Assembly: GCA_015478945.1 (NCBI GenBank)
Contig: JABUQX010002258.1
Span: 45,001-109,000 of the forward strand
DNA length: 64,000 bases
Source of the DNA: Trachelipus rathkii
Lineage: Eukaryota; Arthropoda; Malacostraca; Isopoda; Trachelipodidae
Direction: 5' to 3'
Shown: positions 26,570-37,537 of the stretch, in pieces
Numbering within the stretch: the stretch's first letter is position 1
Layout: the number at the start of each line of letters is the position of its first letter
The notes under the pieces: model-generated
Told to the model about the DNA's origin: nothing
The model's input: the letters and a program-made list of their open reading frames with translations, nothing else
The model's database searches: none
Made by a program: the position numbers and the translations under genes

Positions 26570-26875
26570 ACATCTTTATATATATATATATATATATGCT
26601 CATATAGGAGGGTTGTTTTATTATTAATATAGTTACTATTTTGTATTATATATAGTATTTAATTATATATATATAATTATATATAATATATATATAATAT
26701 AATATTTAATGTTATAATAATATATATTATTATTAGTATAGTGTAAATGCTATTATTATTACTACTACTGTTATATTATATATATACCTTATATATATAA
26801 TATACATATATATATATATATTATATATATATATATGTATATATACATATTTTCTAGTAGATACTAGGTTATATA
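26570..26875. repeat. TA-rich microsatellite block
   Basis: Several TATATA runs interrupted by ATTATTA and short unique bases. It abuts the 5' side of the LINE fragment that starts near 26880. Confidence 0.85.
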
Positions 26876-26879
26876 TATA

Positions 26880-27270
26880 TATATAGACCGAAGAGAAAGT
26901 GATTGAGTCGGTGAACGAATGTTGAAGGAGCGAAATGTGAGTTTTGCAGGCGAGAATAAAGGTGGCATGATAGGAGAGAAATGGCGGGGTTTTGTATCGG
27001 GGCATGTTGTGGCCCACCTGGCCAGGGATGAACCCTTACATTTGACGATTTACCTAGTGAGGTCCGTCGCGGTCCCATGATGTCTAAGGTGGATTTTCTG
27101 TCTGTGACGAGGCTCCTCACTAATTAATGGTACATGAGGGGGCGTAAGGCTGGGCTTTTCTTTTCGACGTTTGTCATGCTTCTCCTACTGCTTTTTTTCC
27201 GATGCTGTACAGCACCTTACCCCCAACTTAATATTAAAAGGAAGGTGATAGAAAAGAAAGAAAGAAAGAA
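26880..27270 (+). mobile_element. LINE 3' fragment (copy 2, plus strand)
   Basis: Starts GACCGAAGAGAAAGTG, which corresponds to the PR(R/K)KW segment near the C-terminus of the LINE protein. It then runs through a shared 3' untranslated region (CGGTCCC, GGGGGCG.AAGGCTGGGC, TTTCGACGTTTGTCATG) to GAAAGAAAGAAAGAA, directly joined to a TA tract. The 5' end lies within a few bases of the same element position as in copy 4 (28030). No intact frame. Confidence 0.75.
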
Positions 27271-27277
27271 TATATAT

Positions 27278-27351
<74 letters not shown>

Positions 27352-27411
27352 CTATATATATATATATATATTATATTATATATATATACTCGTATATCAT
27401 TTCATCATCTA
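27271..27411. repeat. (TA)n tract between two inverted LINE ends
   Basis: About 140 bases of TATATA with few interruptions form the centre of an inverted repeat made by LINE copies 2 (plus) and 3 (minus). Confidence 0.9.
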
Positions 27412-27945
27412 CCTTTTTTCCCCAAGACTAGGGGTAAGGCGCGTGACAACACGGAAACAGAAAAGTAGTAGAAGAAAAATGACAACTTTGAGAGCTAAGC
27501 CAGCCTTACCGCCCCCTCATACCTATTAGTGAGAACCTCGTCGCAGTCAGAAAATCACCTCTAGAGTTTCCACTGGACCGCGTCGGGGGACTCACTATCG
27601 CATATTGTCAGTGTACGGGGTCAGGCCACACTCAGCCCAGGTTGGTGTCCATTCTAGACCTATTCTCCTCTATGGGGGGGGGGGCATAAAACACGCTATC
27701 ACTCCTATTAATGCACCTTTCTTCTCGCCTCTTGCCAAACTCACTTTCCTCTCCTCCAGACATTCCTTTGCTGACGCTCAATTCCACTTTTTCTTCGGTC
27801 TCCCCATCCGGTCGATTCCCACAACAGATTCACCACCAACAATCCGTTTAACCAACCGTACTATCATTCATCCTTTCCACATGACCATAACCTCTCACCG
27901 GTTTTTATTTATTTATTTACGGAATATTTACATTTTCAAATAATA
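27412..27945 (-). mobile_element. LINE 3' fragment (copy 3, minus strand)
   Basis: This is the reverse complement of the copy 2 3' region, extended farther into the coding part. On the minus strand it includes sequence for the WFGHxER motif (around 27880-27900) and the following PR(R/K)KW region (around 27780-27830). Frameshifts and a G10 run near 27677 break every frame. A 112-codon + frame at 27605-27943 is an antisense shadow. Confidence 0.75.
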
Positions 27946-28032
27946 TATATTTATATATATATTATATGTATATATATATATATATTATATATAATATATA
28001 TAGTATATATATATATATATATATATATAATA
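27946..28032. repeat. (TA)n tract
   Basis: TATATA block between LINE copies 3 (minus) and 4 (plus), on their 5' sides. Confidence 0.9.
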
Positions 28033-28470
28033 GTAGGGGAAGAGTCCGAAGAGAAAGTGGATTGAGTCCGGTGAATCGAATGTCTGAAGGAGAGATAATT
28101 GTGAGTTTGGCAGTGGCGAGAATAGGTGCATGATAGAAGAGAATGGCGGGGTGTTGTATGGGGCATGGTTTTGTGGCCGCACCTGGGCCCAGGGTGATGA
28201 ATCTCCTTACGATTGACGATTTACTCATAGTGAGGGGTCCGCGCGGTCCCGCTATGATGCTTCTAGGGTGGATTTTCTTGTCTGTGATTCGAGCTCTCAC
28301 TATTAATGGTATCTGAGGGGGCGGTAAGGCTGGGCTTTCTTTTTCGACGTTTGTCATGTTCTCTCCTCTACTCTTTTCTTTTCCGATGCTTGTAAACATG
28401 GCACCTTAAACCTCTCCTCAACTTGCGTGGCAAATAAGAGGAATGTGAGCCACATAACAGAAGATAATGA
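28033..28470 (+). mobile_element. LINE 3' fragment (copy 4, plus strand)
   Basis: Same region and same approximate 5' boundary as copy 2 (GTCCGAAGAGAAAGTGG at about 28046). It contains AATGGCGGGGT.TTGTAT.GGGGCATG and CTGAGGGGGCGGTAAGGCTG in the shared order. It differs from copy 2 by many single-base indels and leads into a TA tract at about 28470. Confidence 0.75.
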
Positions 28471-28556
28471 TATATATATATATATATATATTATTACTAT
28501 ATATTAAATATATATACTATATAAATATATATATATATATAAATATATATATATTG
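28471..28556. repeat. (TA)n tract between inverted LINE ends
   Basis: TATATA with ATTATTA interruptions. It forms the centre of the second head-to-head pair, LINE copies 4 (plus) and 5 (minus). Confidence 0.88.
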
Positions 28557-28569
28557 AGCTAGTTTGGGG

Positions 28570-31500
28570 GTCTGTCTGATTCATGCATCATCTACCTTTT
28601 TTCTTCCTCCCAAAGCACTAGGGGTAAGTGCGCGTGACAAGCATCACGGAAATCAGAAACATAGTAGAAGAGAAAATCGACATAACGTCGGATAAATGAA
28701 AGCCCAGAATACCGCCTCCTCTATACCTATTTAGTGAGAACTCGTCGCAAGTCCAGAAAATCCACCCTGAGATTTCACGAGACCGCGAACGGACCTTCAC
28801 TATGCATATTGTCAGTGTAGGGTTTCATCCAATAAGCCCAGGTGGGCCATAACCATACCCTCACAAAACCACGCTATTCACTCCTATTTATGCCCTTTCT
28901 CTCGCCTCTGCCAAACTCGCATTTCCTCTCCTCCAGACATTCCTTTGCTGACGTTCATACCTACTTTTTCTTCGCAGCCGGTCGATTCCCACACACATTA
29001 GAACTATACATCCGTTTAACCACCGACTATATCATTCATCCTTTCCATCATGACCAAACCATCTCAATCGTTACTTTCATTTATTCTCTACACTTCACCC
29101 CTTTCTTTTCTCACTGCACATGAACTCTCTAATACGTTTAATTCTCTACATTTATCAATTTCTTCTCAACTAATCACGCCCCCAAAAAAGATGTCCTATC
29201 TTGAACACATTGAACTTAGATCTATACCTCTTATTGCGCAGATCATAGTGCTCACTACTATACTCTATTAGCACAGGTAACCCAACTATACCCGCCTCAT
29301 GTATAAGACCCTAGCTCACTCAAGACTTATGTCCCTTTATTCATCCACTCATACGATTTAATGTGCACCAGTCCACCTTCCGCTATTTTACAGCTTTCCT
29401 ACTACACTGTGCAATCATCAGTGTTCCCTTTTCATCTCACATATATCCTAATATTTTAATCTCGGACACCTTTGTCCTAGCTGCTCAACCATCTAACAAC
29501 ATATACTTCCACAGATACCGATGGATCGTTCCCTCCAATCTCACAACCATATACCCTACTCTTATGTACGTTTACTTTTAAACCACTTCCTTTTTTAAAC
29601 ACCCTGCCAAATTCCTCTCTCAATAAAATCCTTCTCAAACTCTCTTCAGATTCACGACACATAACCAAAATTATCGCTATATAATAGGTAGGGCACCCTC
29701 CAAGCTCTTCCATTCTCCATCATCTAACACCATTTCCTGCACCTCCCATCTCTAATTCTTGTCTATAACTTTCTTGGTATATACAATATGCAATAATCCA
29801 AGGAGACAGTACATCCCTTGCCTCACTCCGCCTATTAATTTTTAAACAATCACCTTTGACACTATTTGTTCTTACACACTTTTCTTCACTATCGTCATTA
29901 CATACTTTTGATTCCATTCAGAAGCTTACCACCCCAACACCATATATCACTACTAACGACCTGTTATAGGAGCTTTCCTATTAATCCTATTCATACGCCT
30001 GTTGGTATATTCATAAAACCTAAATACAACTATTCTCTCTCTCATTTTCCTTAATCATTCTTGTTCAATGTAAATGTATTTGATCCACACATCCTCTATC
30101 CATTCACTGCTAAACTCACCTTGTTCTTCAACAATGCAGTACACTACCACTCACTCGACGCACACTTTCGACTTATAATATACCGAGCATATATTCTTCC
30201 CTATCAACACTTACCGATAAACAATTCTTCCTATTTAATCCTACAGTTCCCTTTTCATCTAACCCTTACCCTTATAGTAAGGGTATATTACTGTTCTCCT
30301 CCATCCCTCGGACTCATACCCTCTCATAACGTCTTTATTACACAACTTCTGATCCAAATCAACTCATCATCTCGCCTGCCGTTCTTGATCCATTTCACCA
30401 GTAATTTCATTCATACTTCAGATTTAAGCAATTCTCAACTTTTTACTATACCCATTACCGCTCCTTTGATTAAATGACCTTCATCCCAAAATACCTATTC
30501 TTCTTGGCGACCATCAGATAACCTTACTTTTAATCACTTTTATCACCTCTTCATTTACGCTTTCAATGTTAGTCAGATTTTCGAAGTGTTGTCTCTACAC
30601 TCTAAACTGTACTTTTCGTTGTTGTTTTTTTTGTCGTCTTCATGTTCCATTTCTGTGTACTTAAAGCACTCTTGCCCTATTTCATTTTTTTCTTAAGCAT
30701 GGTTCGGCGCTCTGTATTGCTCATTCTAACCTTGTTCCGCGGAGTGCCTTCCATGAAGAAGCTTCTGTTCTCGTTGTAAGTTCCTCATTTTCATCATCCT
30801 TTTTCGCCAAACTGTTTCATTTTTTACCTCTCTTGTTCTCCATGTGAACGGGGGGATGCGCACGCTTCTTATTATTTGTCCTTGTTTTTTCTCCCTTCAT
30901 ATACTGGATTTCGCGAGCACATTCTCCTTTGTTGTTTTCTTTTTTTCCCCTTTTGAGAAGCGTAGGCAGTCATTTTGGCTTTACGTAGTACTAGCTCAAT
31001 TCGGACTGTGTGATGCTTCTTTTTGGTTACTTGTAACCTTCGCTTTGTGATCACCTTGTTCTTCATGGTTCCACCTACTCACTGTTCATTAAGCATTGTC
31101 TTACTTTCCTACTTTTAGGCGACGTATTGTCTAGCATACTTCCTTGCAGCTGCGTAAGTGAATGTTGCCGTCCTTCATTGTGTTGCCTGTGTCCCAGATT
31201 GTTCAGGTGTTTTTTCAAGTTGTTGGTCTACCTCAATCTGATTTACTTCATTCGAGCGCTCGTTAGATATCTTTATCGTTGTATGGTACCGGTTGTCCCG
31301 GTCTGTTTACTTCTCACTTCTAGTTTCTGCCCACTTTCCTTTCGTTTCACCTTCCTCTCGGCTCATTCAAGCCCTCCAAGACTTGCTTGGAGTCTATGGT
31401 TGAATTTTTTTACTAGAGTTCCAGTATTATAATGTACCGGTTGATCTCCATTCCTATATTTCTTGCCCCTCACTAATTTAGCATCCAACACAACATTACT

Positions 31501-32250
31501 TCAACATTTCCTTCTTCAGCAACACAAAATCAATCAATCATACTGCTTTCGCGTGTCGATACCATCTCTACGTACATCCAAGTCTGGCGAGGGGTTCTAC
31601 TTATGGATACCTCCTTGTGTTTATAAGAAAGTAATGCTTAGCACTATCATACTCTCTCTCCTCACGACGGGGGTTTTATTGTGTTGTGTTTTTCGTTGGT
31701 TTTGGTGTTCGTTCTTCGTGAAATCATCACCCGTGTTTCTCTACCATTCTCCAACGCTCATTTTCTCCGACACCTCTAAAACCACCTGTTATACCATCCC
31801 ATTTTTCTGATCCACCTATCCAACCTTAGGTCGCCCAACACAATCAATCTGAAGCTCCTACTCACCCCATATCCAAAACATCATTCAGATGTTTCCATAA
31901 AGTCTTATTCCCCTCATCATTCTCCGCTCAGATGCGACCATACGTTACTAACCACACATACCGCTTGACCTTTTCAAACTTAATTTAACCATTCGAAATT
32001 CTAGTAACTTCACACACACAAAAGCTACCATAGCTCTGTACCACAAGTCAACTCTCAAAATTGCAACTCCTCCTCTCTCCTCTCATTCCTTTCCACACCA
32101 CGCCACTCATTTTCACCGCACGCCCACTCATTTCACCGGTTTCTTTCCATCTTTGTTTCAAGTCACAGCGAGCAAATCAAATGTGCCGCTTTCCTAACTT
32201 ACAATCCATCACCTCTCCCACTTCTCCTTCACTATTAGGTTTCCTTTGAT
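28570..32250 (-). mobile_element. Near full-length degenerate LINE (copy 5, minus strand)
   Basis: A non-LTR retrotransposon copies its RNA into DNA at a nicked target, using an endonuclease and a reverse transcriptase. Reading the minus strand from right to left I see three landmarks in the expected order. At about 31930-31740 there is an endonuclease-like segment (a GDL-like stretch, then ITGGF and GENE, with indels). At about 30300-30240 there is YKGKG, the start of the reverse-transcriptase domain. At 29713-29477 there is the stretch ESEESLRR and LKVNVHKSRV that follows the FADD box. The WFGH region lies near 29060 and the 3' untranslated region runs to about 28570, ending in a TA tract. 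All frames are broken by stops and indels, so it is inactive. The 5' border near 32250 is also TA-rich. The clade is not fixed; the C-terminal motifs suggest an arthropod, probably crustacean, family. Confidence 0.78.
29477..29713 (-). pseudogene. Reverse-transcriptase fragment of LINE copy 5
   Basis: A 78-codon frame carries ESEESLRR, EEFGRVF, GLKVNVHKSRV and GGNDPSVSVEV. These correspond to the helix and strand after the catalytic FADD box in LINE reverse transcriptases, which usually read ESEESLRRLLxEFGRVCxxRxLKVNVxKSKVM. The catalytic box itself is not in this frame. Confidence 0.75.
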
Positions 32251-32359
32251 ATTGATATATTACGTATATACGCGTAGTATCGTTATTCAATATTTATATA
32301 GTGAGTATAGTATTCATTAGTATAATTATATATTATATATATATATTGATTGTATAGTA

Positions 32360-32391
<32 letters not shown>

Positions 32392-32525
32392 CTAATATAT
32401 ATATATATATATAATATATATATTATACACAAATATAATATAATATATATCTATTATATGATATATATAAGATATATAATATATATATAATATACTATAT
32501 TATAGTATATTATATTATTTATATA
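32251..32525. repeat. TA-rich block between two LINE copies
   Basis: TATATA runs fill the gap between the 5' end of copy 5 and the 3' end of copy 6. Both copies are on the minus strand, so here they are arranged in tandem. Confidence 0.88.
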
Positions 32526-32529
32526 GGAT

Positions 32530-35115
32530 ACTTTCATTATTTGCCCCACCTTTCCTTCACCTTTCCCTCTCCCCAAGAATGGGGGTAAGGGTGCTTGTAG
32601 CTTATGCTATCGGAACAAGGTGTAAGCGAGTAAGGATGAACTATGACATTAACTGGTCGTATGTAATAAGAAGAGTCCCAGCCGTTAGCCTGCGCGTCAG
32701 CTCTTCTGTCGTATTAACCTTGGATTAAGTAGTGGAGAGCTTTCGTCTAGACAGTAAAATCTCGATGGCCCTAGTGGGCGATATCACATGGGGCACGCTT
32801 TTGGGTTGGTGTTGGAATCGTTTTGTTGGGTGGCGGCCTTCACTATGGCGTAAGGTCGTGCAGATGGTTGAAGTGGTTCATCCCCTGGCCCGAGGTGTGG
32901 CCATCATTACCATGCCCCCAGATTATTCACTAAACGCTTCTCGTGCCATATTTCGTCTCTACTTCATGCACCTGGTTGTGAATTCTTGTTTCTCTGCCTC
33001 TGCGGGCAAACTCATACATTTCTCTCCTTCAGACTTTTTCTTCCACATTCGTTCACCGACTCAATTCCACTTCCTCTCGGTCTCCCAGGCCGTCGTTCCT
33101 CAACACATCTCTGCCACTAGTATTCATTCCGCTTAACCAACTCGACTATCATTCATTCCTTTCCACATGACCAACGGCATCTTCAACATCTTTCATTTAT
33201 TCTCTCTCAATTTAACCCCTTCTCCACACCACACAACTCTCCTAATATGTTCAAACCAACTTCTTTATAATTCTTTAACACCAGTATCATGCCCCTAAGG
33301 TGAATTGTCATTGGTTTTCTGAACTACTATTTGAATCTTTGATTCTATACTTCCTTATGTTTCGCCAGACGTATAGCATCACTTACCCATGGTCAATATA
33401 CACAGGTAACGACATACCGCTTCGTTAGTGTAAGACTCTAGCGCGCACTCAAGACTTAGGGTCCCTCGTTCGGTTCACCAACGGATTTTAATTGCATCCG
33501 TACCTTCCTGCCATTGCCTAACTTTCCTACTTACACTTCTGCTATTCATCCGTTCCCTGTTCTCATCGCAATCATCTAGCGTACTCTCTAAATGTATTTA
33601 TATTACGCAGTGACACTTGCTGCTCAGCTGCTCATCGTGATCTAACCCATAAGTCTTTCAACTGGAGTACTGTCTTGCTCATATTCCAATCCAAAACCTG
33701 TACTGCTTATACTTATCGATTGTATCGTTTCAAACCGGCTCGTTTGTGACATAACCCTCGCCTTAATATCTCGTCTACCAAGTCCTGTTCAATACTCTCT
33801 TCAGATAGTTCTGCGCATCAGCAAAACCAAATCATTCTCCGCATTATCCTAATTACGGATTTATGGCACGCTCTCCACTCCTCTCCATTTCTCCTATCAT
33901 TTCTAGACCTACCGTAAATGTTCCTGCCATCCCCACTCGATTCCTCTATAACCTCCGATCCATTATACATCATGTGAATAACCACGTGAGACAGGTATAA
34001 CAACCTGTTCGTTCACTGCCGCTATTAATGTCTAACCAAACTCATCGGCATTGTACATCCCTATTGTTCTTCTTTGTTAGCAGTGCGACGGCTTCACCTA
34101 GCTCTGCGTCATATTCAGTATCTGTTTTGGATTCATATCAGAAGCCTACCGACTGGTCTTTAACACCATTATATCACTAAAATACCTTGCCATGATTTGA
34201 AAGCTTCCTATTAATCTCTATCCATTCCCGCTGGTTTTTGTATTTTAATCCATAAGAAGGACCTAATAGTAATAAGTTTTATTTCTTCTTTCTCCGTCAA
34301 TTTTCTCATCATTTGTCTTTCAGTTATGTAAATGATTTGATTCCTCATTCTGGAGTCGCTGCTAACCTGACCTAAACGGCATGCTCTTGTTTCTTTGCAG
34401 TCTCAACTTCAGTCCGCTGCAGTTCACTTCGACTGCATCTTTTTCAATGTTCCAAAATATAGATATATCTTCCCTACAACCTCAATAAACTTATTCCAAT
34501 CATATTTTTCAATTCCCTTTCCTCCCTCCCTCCATCTCCCTTAAGGGGTACTATTACCGCTCTCCTCAATCCCTTGGAATTTACCTCTTCCTTAAACGCT
34601 TCGTTACCACAACTTCCAAATCCAATCAATCACTCATCTCGGGCCTCTCGCATGCTGTTGAATCGATTGTCACTCGGTATTAATTTTTCGATCTATATCT
34701 GGCAGATTTCCATTCTTCAACTTTCTCACTTATCCATTACCTCTACCCAATACCTTCTCCTTCCTAATAACTTCATCATCCCCAAATAACTATTCCTTCT
34801 TGGCACCATCAAAACCACACACATTCACTAACACCTGATCATTACTGTTTAATATTGGTGCAGAATTTTCGAAAGTGTTCTTTCCACACTCCCTCAAATC
34901 CATTTCATCAGTTACAAAAGCACGATCCCCATTCATTATCCTAAGCAGAATTCGGCCCCTTATTCTCTATTCTTAACCTTTCTGCGCTTCCTTCCATGAA
35001 GAGATTCCCTATCCCTTGTATGTGCTCATCCATCTCCTCCAAACTGTTCCACGTTACCTCTTGTTTTCTCTCTACGTATGCACGCTTTTAGTATTTTCTT
35101 TTTCCTCCTTATATG
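32530..35115 (-). mobile_element. LINE copy 6, minus strand, 5'-truncated
   Basis: The 3' untranslated region starts near 32530 (TTTGCCCCACCTTTCC, then GAATGGGGGTAAGGGTGC). The + strand then follows the order of copy 5 through TTTCCACATGACCA (33165), AGACTCTAGCGCGCACTCAAGACTTAG and AGTTCTGCGCATCAGCAAAACC (about 33815). On the minus strand the last of these reads LVFAD, a damaged FADD catalytic box. It ends near 35110 against a TA tract, before the endonuclease part. Frameshifts and stops are frequent. The + frame 32732-33136 of 134 codons is an antisense shadow. Confidence 0.75.
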
Positions 35116-35205
35116 ATATTACTATATATTATATATATATAATATATATATTATAATATATATATATAATAATATTATATATATATATTATTATTATATA
35201 CAGTA
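35116..35205. repeat. (TA)n tract at the 5' side of LINE copy 6
   Basis: TATATA with TTATTAT interruptions. Confidence 0.85.
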
Positions 35206-36540
35206 TCCAGTCGTAATTTTTGTACAAGCGAAGTACAAATTTATGTAGTTTGATTAGATTAGTATTAGTCGTTGGGTAGATTATCTATATATAGTATAGT
35301 AATATAATCATATATAATGATTATATAGTATGAGTGTATAATACGTAGGTATATTATACTACTATGATTGAGCTGGTTTATGTATTTGATTATGTTTTGG
35401 TGTTTTTTTGGGTTTATTTATACTGGGGTTATCCTACTGTTTGTATGTACGTTACGGTATAGGGTATCTGTGATACGTATGCATAGCTATATATATGGTG
35501 GTATTAGGCCGTGTGTGGTATATTATTTATTATATATGGTGAGTTTATAATTGATGAAGTGGGTTTATGTATTATGTATTATGATGGGATCGAGATTATA
35601 GGTCGCGGTATCGGAGGACATCGGCTTGGTGTTGTTGCAGGGATATCGGAATCGTGCAAAATTGTATCCGTTCTTCTTTTGACCGATTTTCTTGTGTAAT
35701 ATCAATCTGTAAATGTGTTTATTGTTGAGGGGCCTTCCTTTAAGATATTTTCAATATAGCTGATTTATTCGTCAAGGTGGTGGCTATAGCTTTGTGATTT
35801 TTTAATTTTCAGTGTCTCACGTGCGCTATATTGTACTGATTTATTAAATGAAAACTGGAATTGAGCTGTCCTGTTATGTCTTTACTGTATAGGCTTAATT
35901 TATCATGTTTGGTGAATTTATGTTTTTCAGACAGTCAAGTGGAGGGCTGGCAGGTCTCAGTTGTGTTGCCAATGTTTGTCCCGGTTGTTTTAGTTTTGTT
36001 CCGACCTATTCGACATATTTGGGCATACGTTTCTCTATGTTAATTACATGTGTTTGATAATTATATATATTAGCCGCGTTCTGAACTCGTAGTGAGGTCA
36101 GTTTATACTTTTCTCTTGTAGGCTGTAATATTGGAGCAATGAATACACATTATGTACCTCATTAATATATTATCGCAAATTAATATTTTTATTTTACAAA
36201 TATTTAAAAAATTGCACACTGTTTTTGAAAAGATATATCTAATAACAGACATCCTTAACGAAACGTTATCTGAAAGTTGTTCGTTTCTCTCAAAATATCA
36301 CTCTGTGCATACACAGACGACTTACACACACAGTGCTGTCTTATCCAATTTCCCTTTAGGCACACTTGTGAGGGACAAAAAATTTTCAATTTCTTAAAGT
36401 CCAAGCTAAAGGAATTAAAATAGAACTTGAAATTTTTGTTTTTCCAGTTTTTTTTTTATGCAGACTTTGTATGTACTTTTTTGAATGAAAACCTTTAATA
36501 ATTTCCCGAAATGGCAACGTTTAAACTTTTAATATTTCTT
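35206..36540. other. Unplaced T/G-rich sequence
   Basis: Balanced to AT-rich sequence with + frames of 60-81 codons at 35368-35550, 35511-35699, 35861-36043 and 36152-36397. None shows a family motif. The part from 35206 to about 36120 is T/G-rich on the + strand, like 22640-25560, and may be a decayed element. Confidence 0.35.
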
Positions 36541-36559
36541 TTTTGTAATGTAAAGGATA

Positions 36560-36638
36560 TACAGATATATATATAAGTATATACATATATATATATAGTA
36601 TATATAATATATATATATATATATATAATATATATATA

Positions 36639-36679
<41 letters not shown>

Positions 36680-36722
36680 TATAATATAATATAGTATATA
36701 TTATAATATATATAGTATTATT
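36560..36722. repeat. (TA)n microsatellite
   Basis: Long TATATA runs. The minus-strand frame over 36495-36725 is a Tyr-Ile artefact. Confidence 0.9.
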
Positions 36723-36845
36723 CAAAATGTTAAAGCTTTGTGAGATGATTCAGCATTTTATTATAAAGAATAATTCTTGATTATTAAAATATAAAATTAA
36801 TAACAATTAAAAGTTTAAACATTGTATTTGCAATAATAAATAATC

Positions 36846-37102
36846 ATGGCAAACAGTTACCCATCAGCCAAAGAAGGATCTATTGATTCTATTCCTTGTA
36901 AATCAAAAAGTTTCAGCATTGGAAATGTAACTGTCGGTACCAGGATAGCTAAAGGATGAATCAATCAAAAACTATTTGCAAGTTATGCAAAATCCAAATA
37001 TCAAGAGGAGCCAATAGAGGTAGTATACATACAGAATGTGCATTAATATTTAAATATAAGGAACCTATGCTAAGAAGAATAAAGAGGAAGGAGAACAGGT
37101 AA
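36846..37102 (+). pseudogene. hAT transposase N-terminal (BED-finger) remnant
   Basis: BED fingers bind DNA at the start of many hAT transposases. After SIPCKSKSFSIWK, which resembles the family's SxVWKYF, and after a frameshift and stop, the + frame from 36956 reads SKTICKLCKIQISRG. This matches the SKTICKLCKKEIS block with its CxxC zinc ligands. The following residues keep the family outline (HTECALIFKYKEP against xxTTNLxxHLKYKH), but both expected histidine ligands are replaced. The finger is therefore dead even apart from the stop at 37100-37102. Confidence 0.65.
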
Positions 37103-37299
37103 GAAAAGAAACAGAAAAGGAAAAAGATCACTTACGGGAATATTTCAGAAAACTAAAAGGAGTAAAACTAAGTTGCAATGTTCTAAGCACCAACTTTGTT
37201 GACTCTCTTAACATAAACAAAATATGGCTTGGACACATCATATCACAATACCTGCTAAGTCGGCAATCCATTCTTCAATAGTTTTGAAAGACATCTGTT
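37103..37299. other. Residual hAT interior
   Basis: A-rich sequence between the BED-finger remnant and the terminus. No catalytic motif was seen. Confidence 0.4.
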
Positions 37300-37380
37300 T
37301 CAAAGATGCGGATCGCACTATTGACTGGTATCGGTAATCGGAATGGCATCGGCTGGTAATTTGGAATCGTCCCATCACTA

Positions 37381-37502
37381 ATATATATATCTATACTATC
37401 CTAATATATATATAGTATATAATATATATTATATATATATATATCCTGATATATATATATACTATATATAGTATATATATATATCTAGTATATATAATAT
37501 AT

Positions 37503-37534
<32 letters not shown>

Positions 37535-37537
37535 TCT
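37381..37537. repeat. (TA)n tract
   Basis: TATATA with a few CTAGTAT and CTGATAT breaks, lying between the hAT terminus and the 3' end of LINE copy 7. Confidence 0.9.

Larger units (their letters stand above)
36840..37380 (+). mobile_element. Internally deleted hAT element
   Basis: An N-terminal transposase remnant (36840-37102) and a right terminus (37300-37380) lie only about 200 bases apart, so the catalytic core is missing. The right end ends in GGAATCGTCCCATCACTA, whose reverse complement starts TAGTGATGGGACGATTCC, a typical hAT terminal sequence. Just inside it are GATGCGGATC and repeated ATCGG. The element abuts a TA tract on the right, and another lies about 120 bases to its left. 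Confidence 0.68.

Noticed and set aside
27134..27529. 131-codon + frame
   Set aside because: Runs through a LINE 3' end, a TA tract and an inverted LINE 3' end. It has no protein character.
30061..30477. 138-codon + frame
   Set aside because: Antisense to the reverse-transcriptase region of the minus-strand LINE copy 5. The frames at 31127-31432, 31463-31810 and 32732-33136 are likewise shadows.
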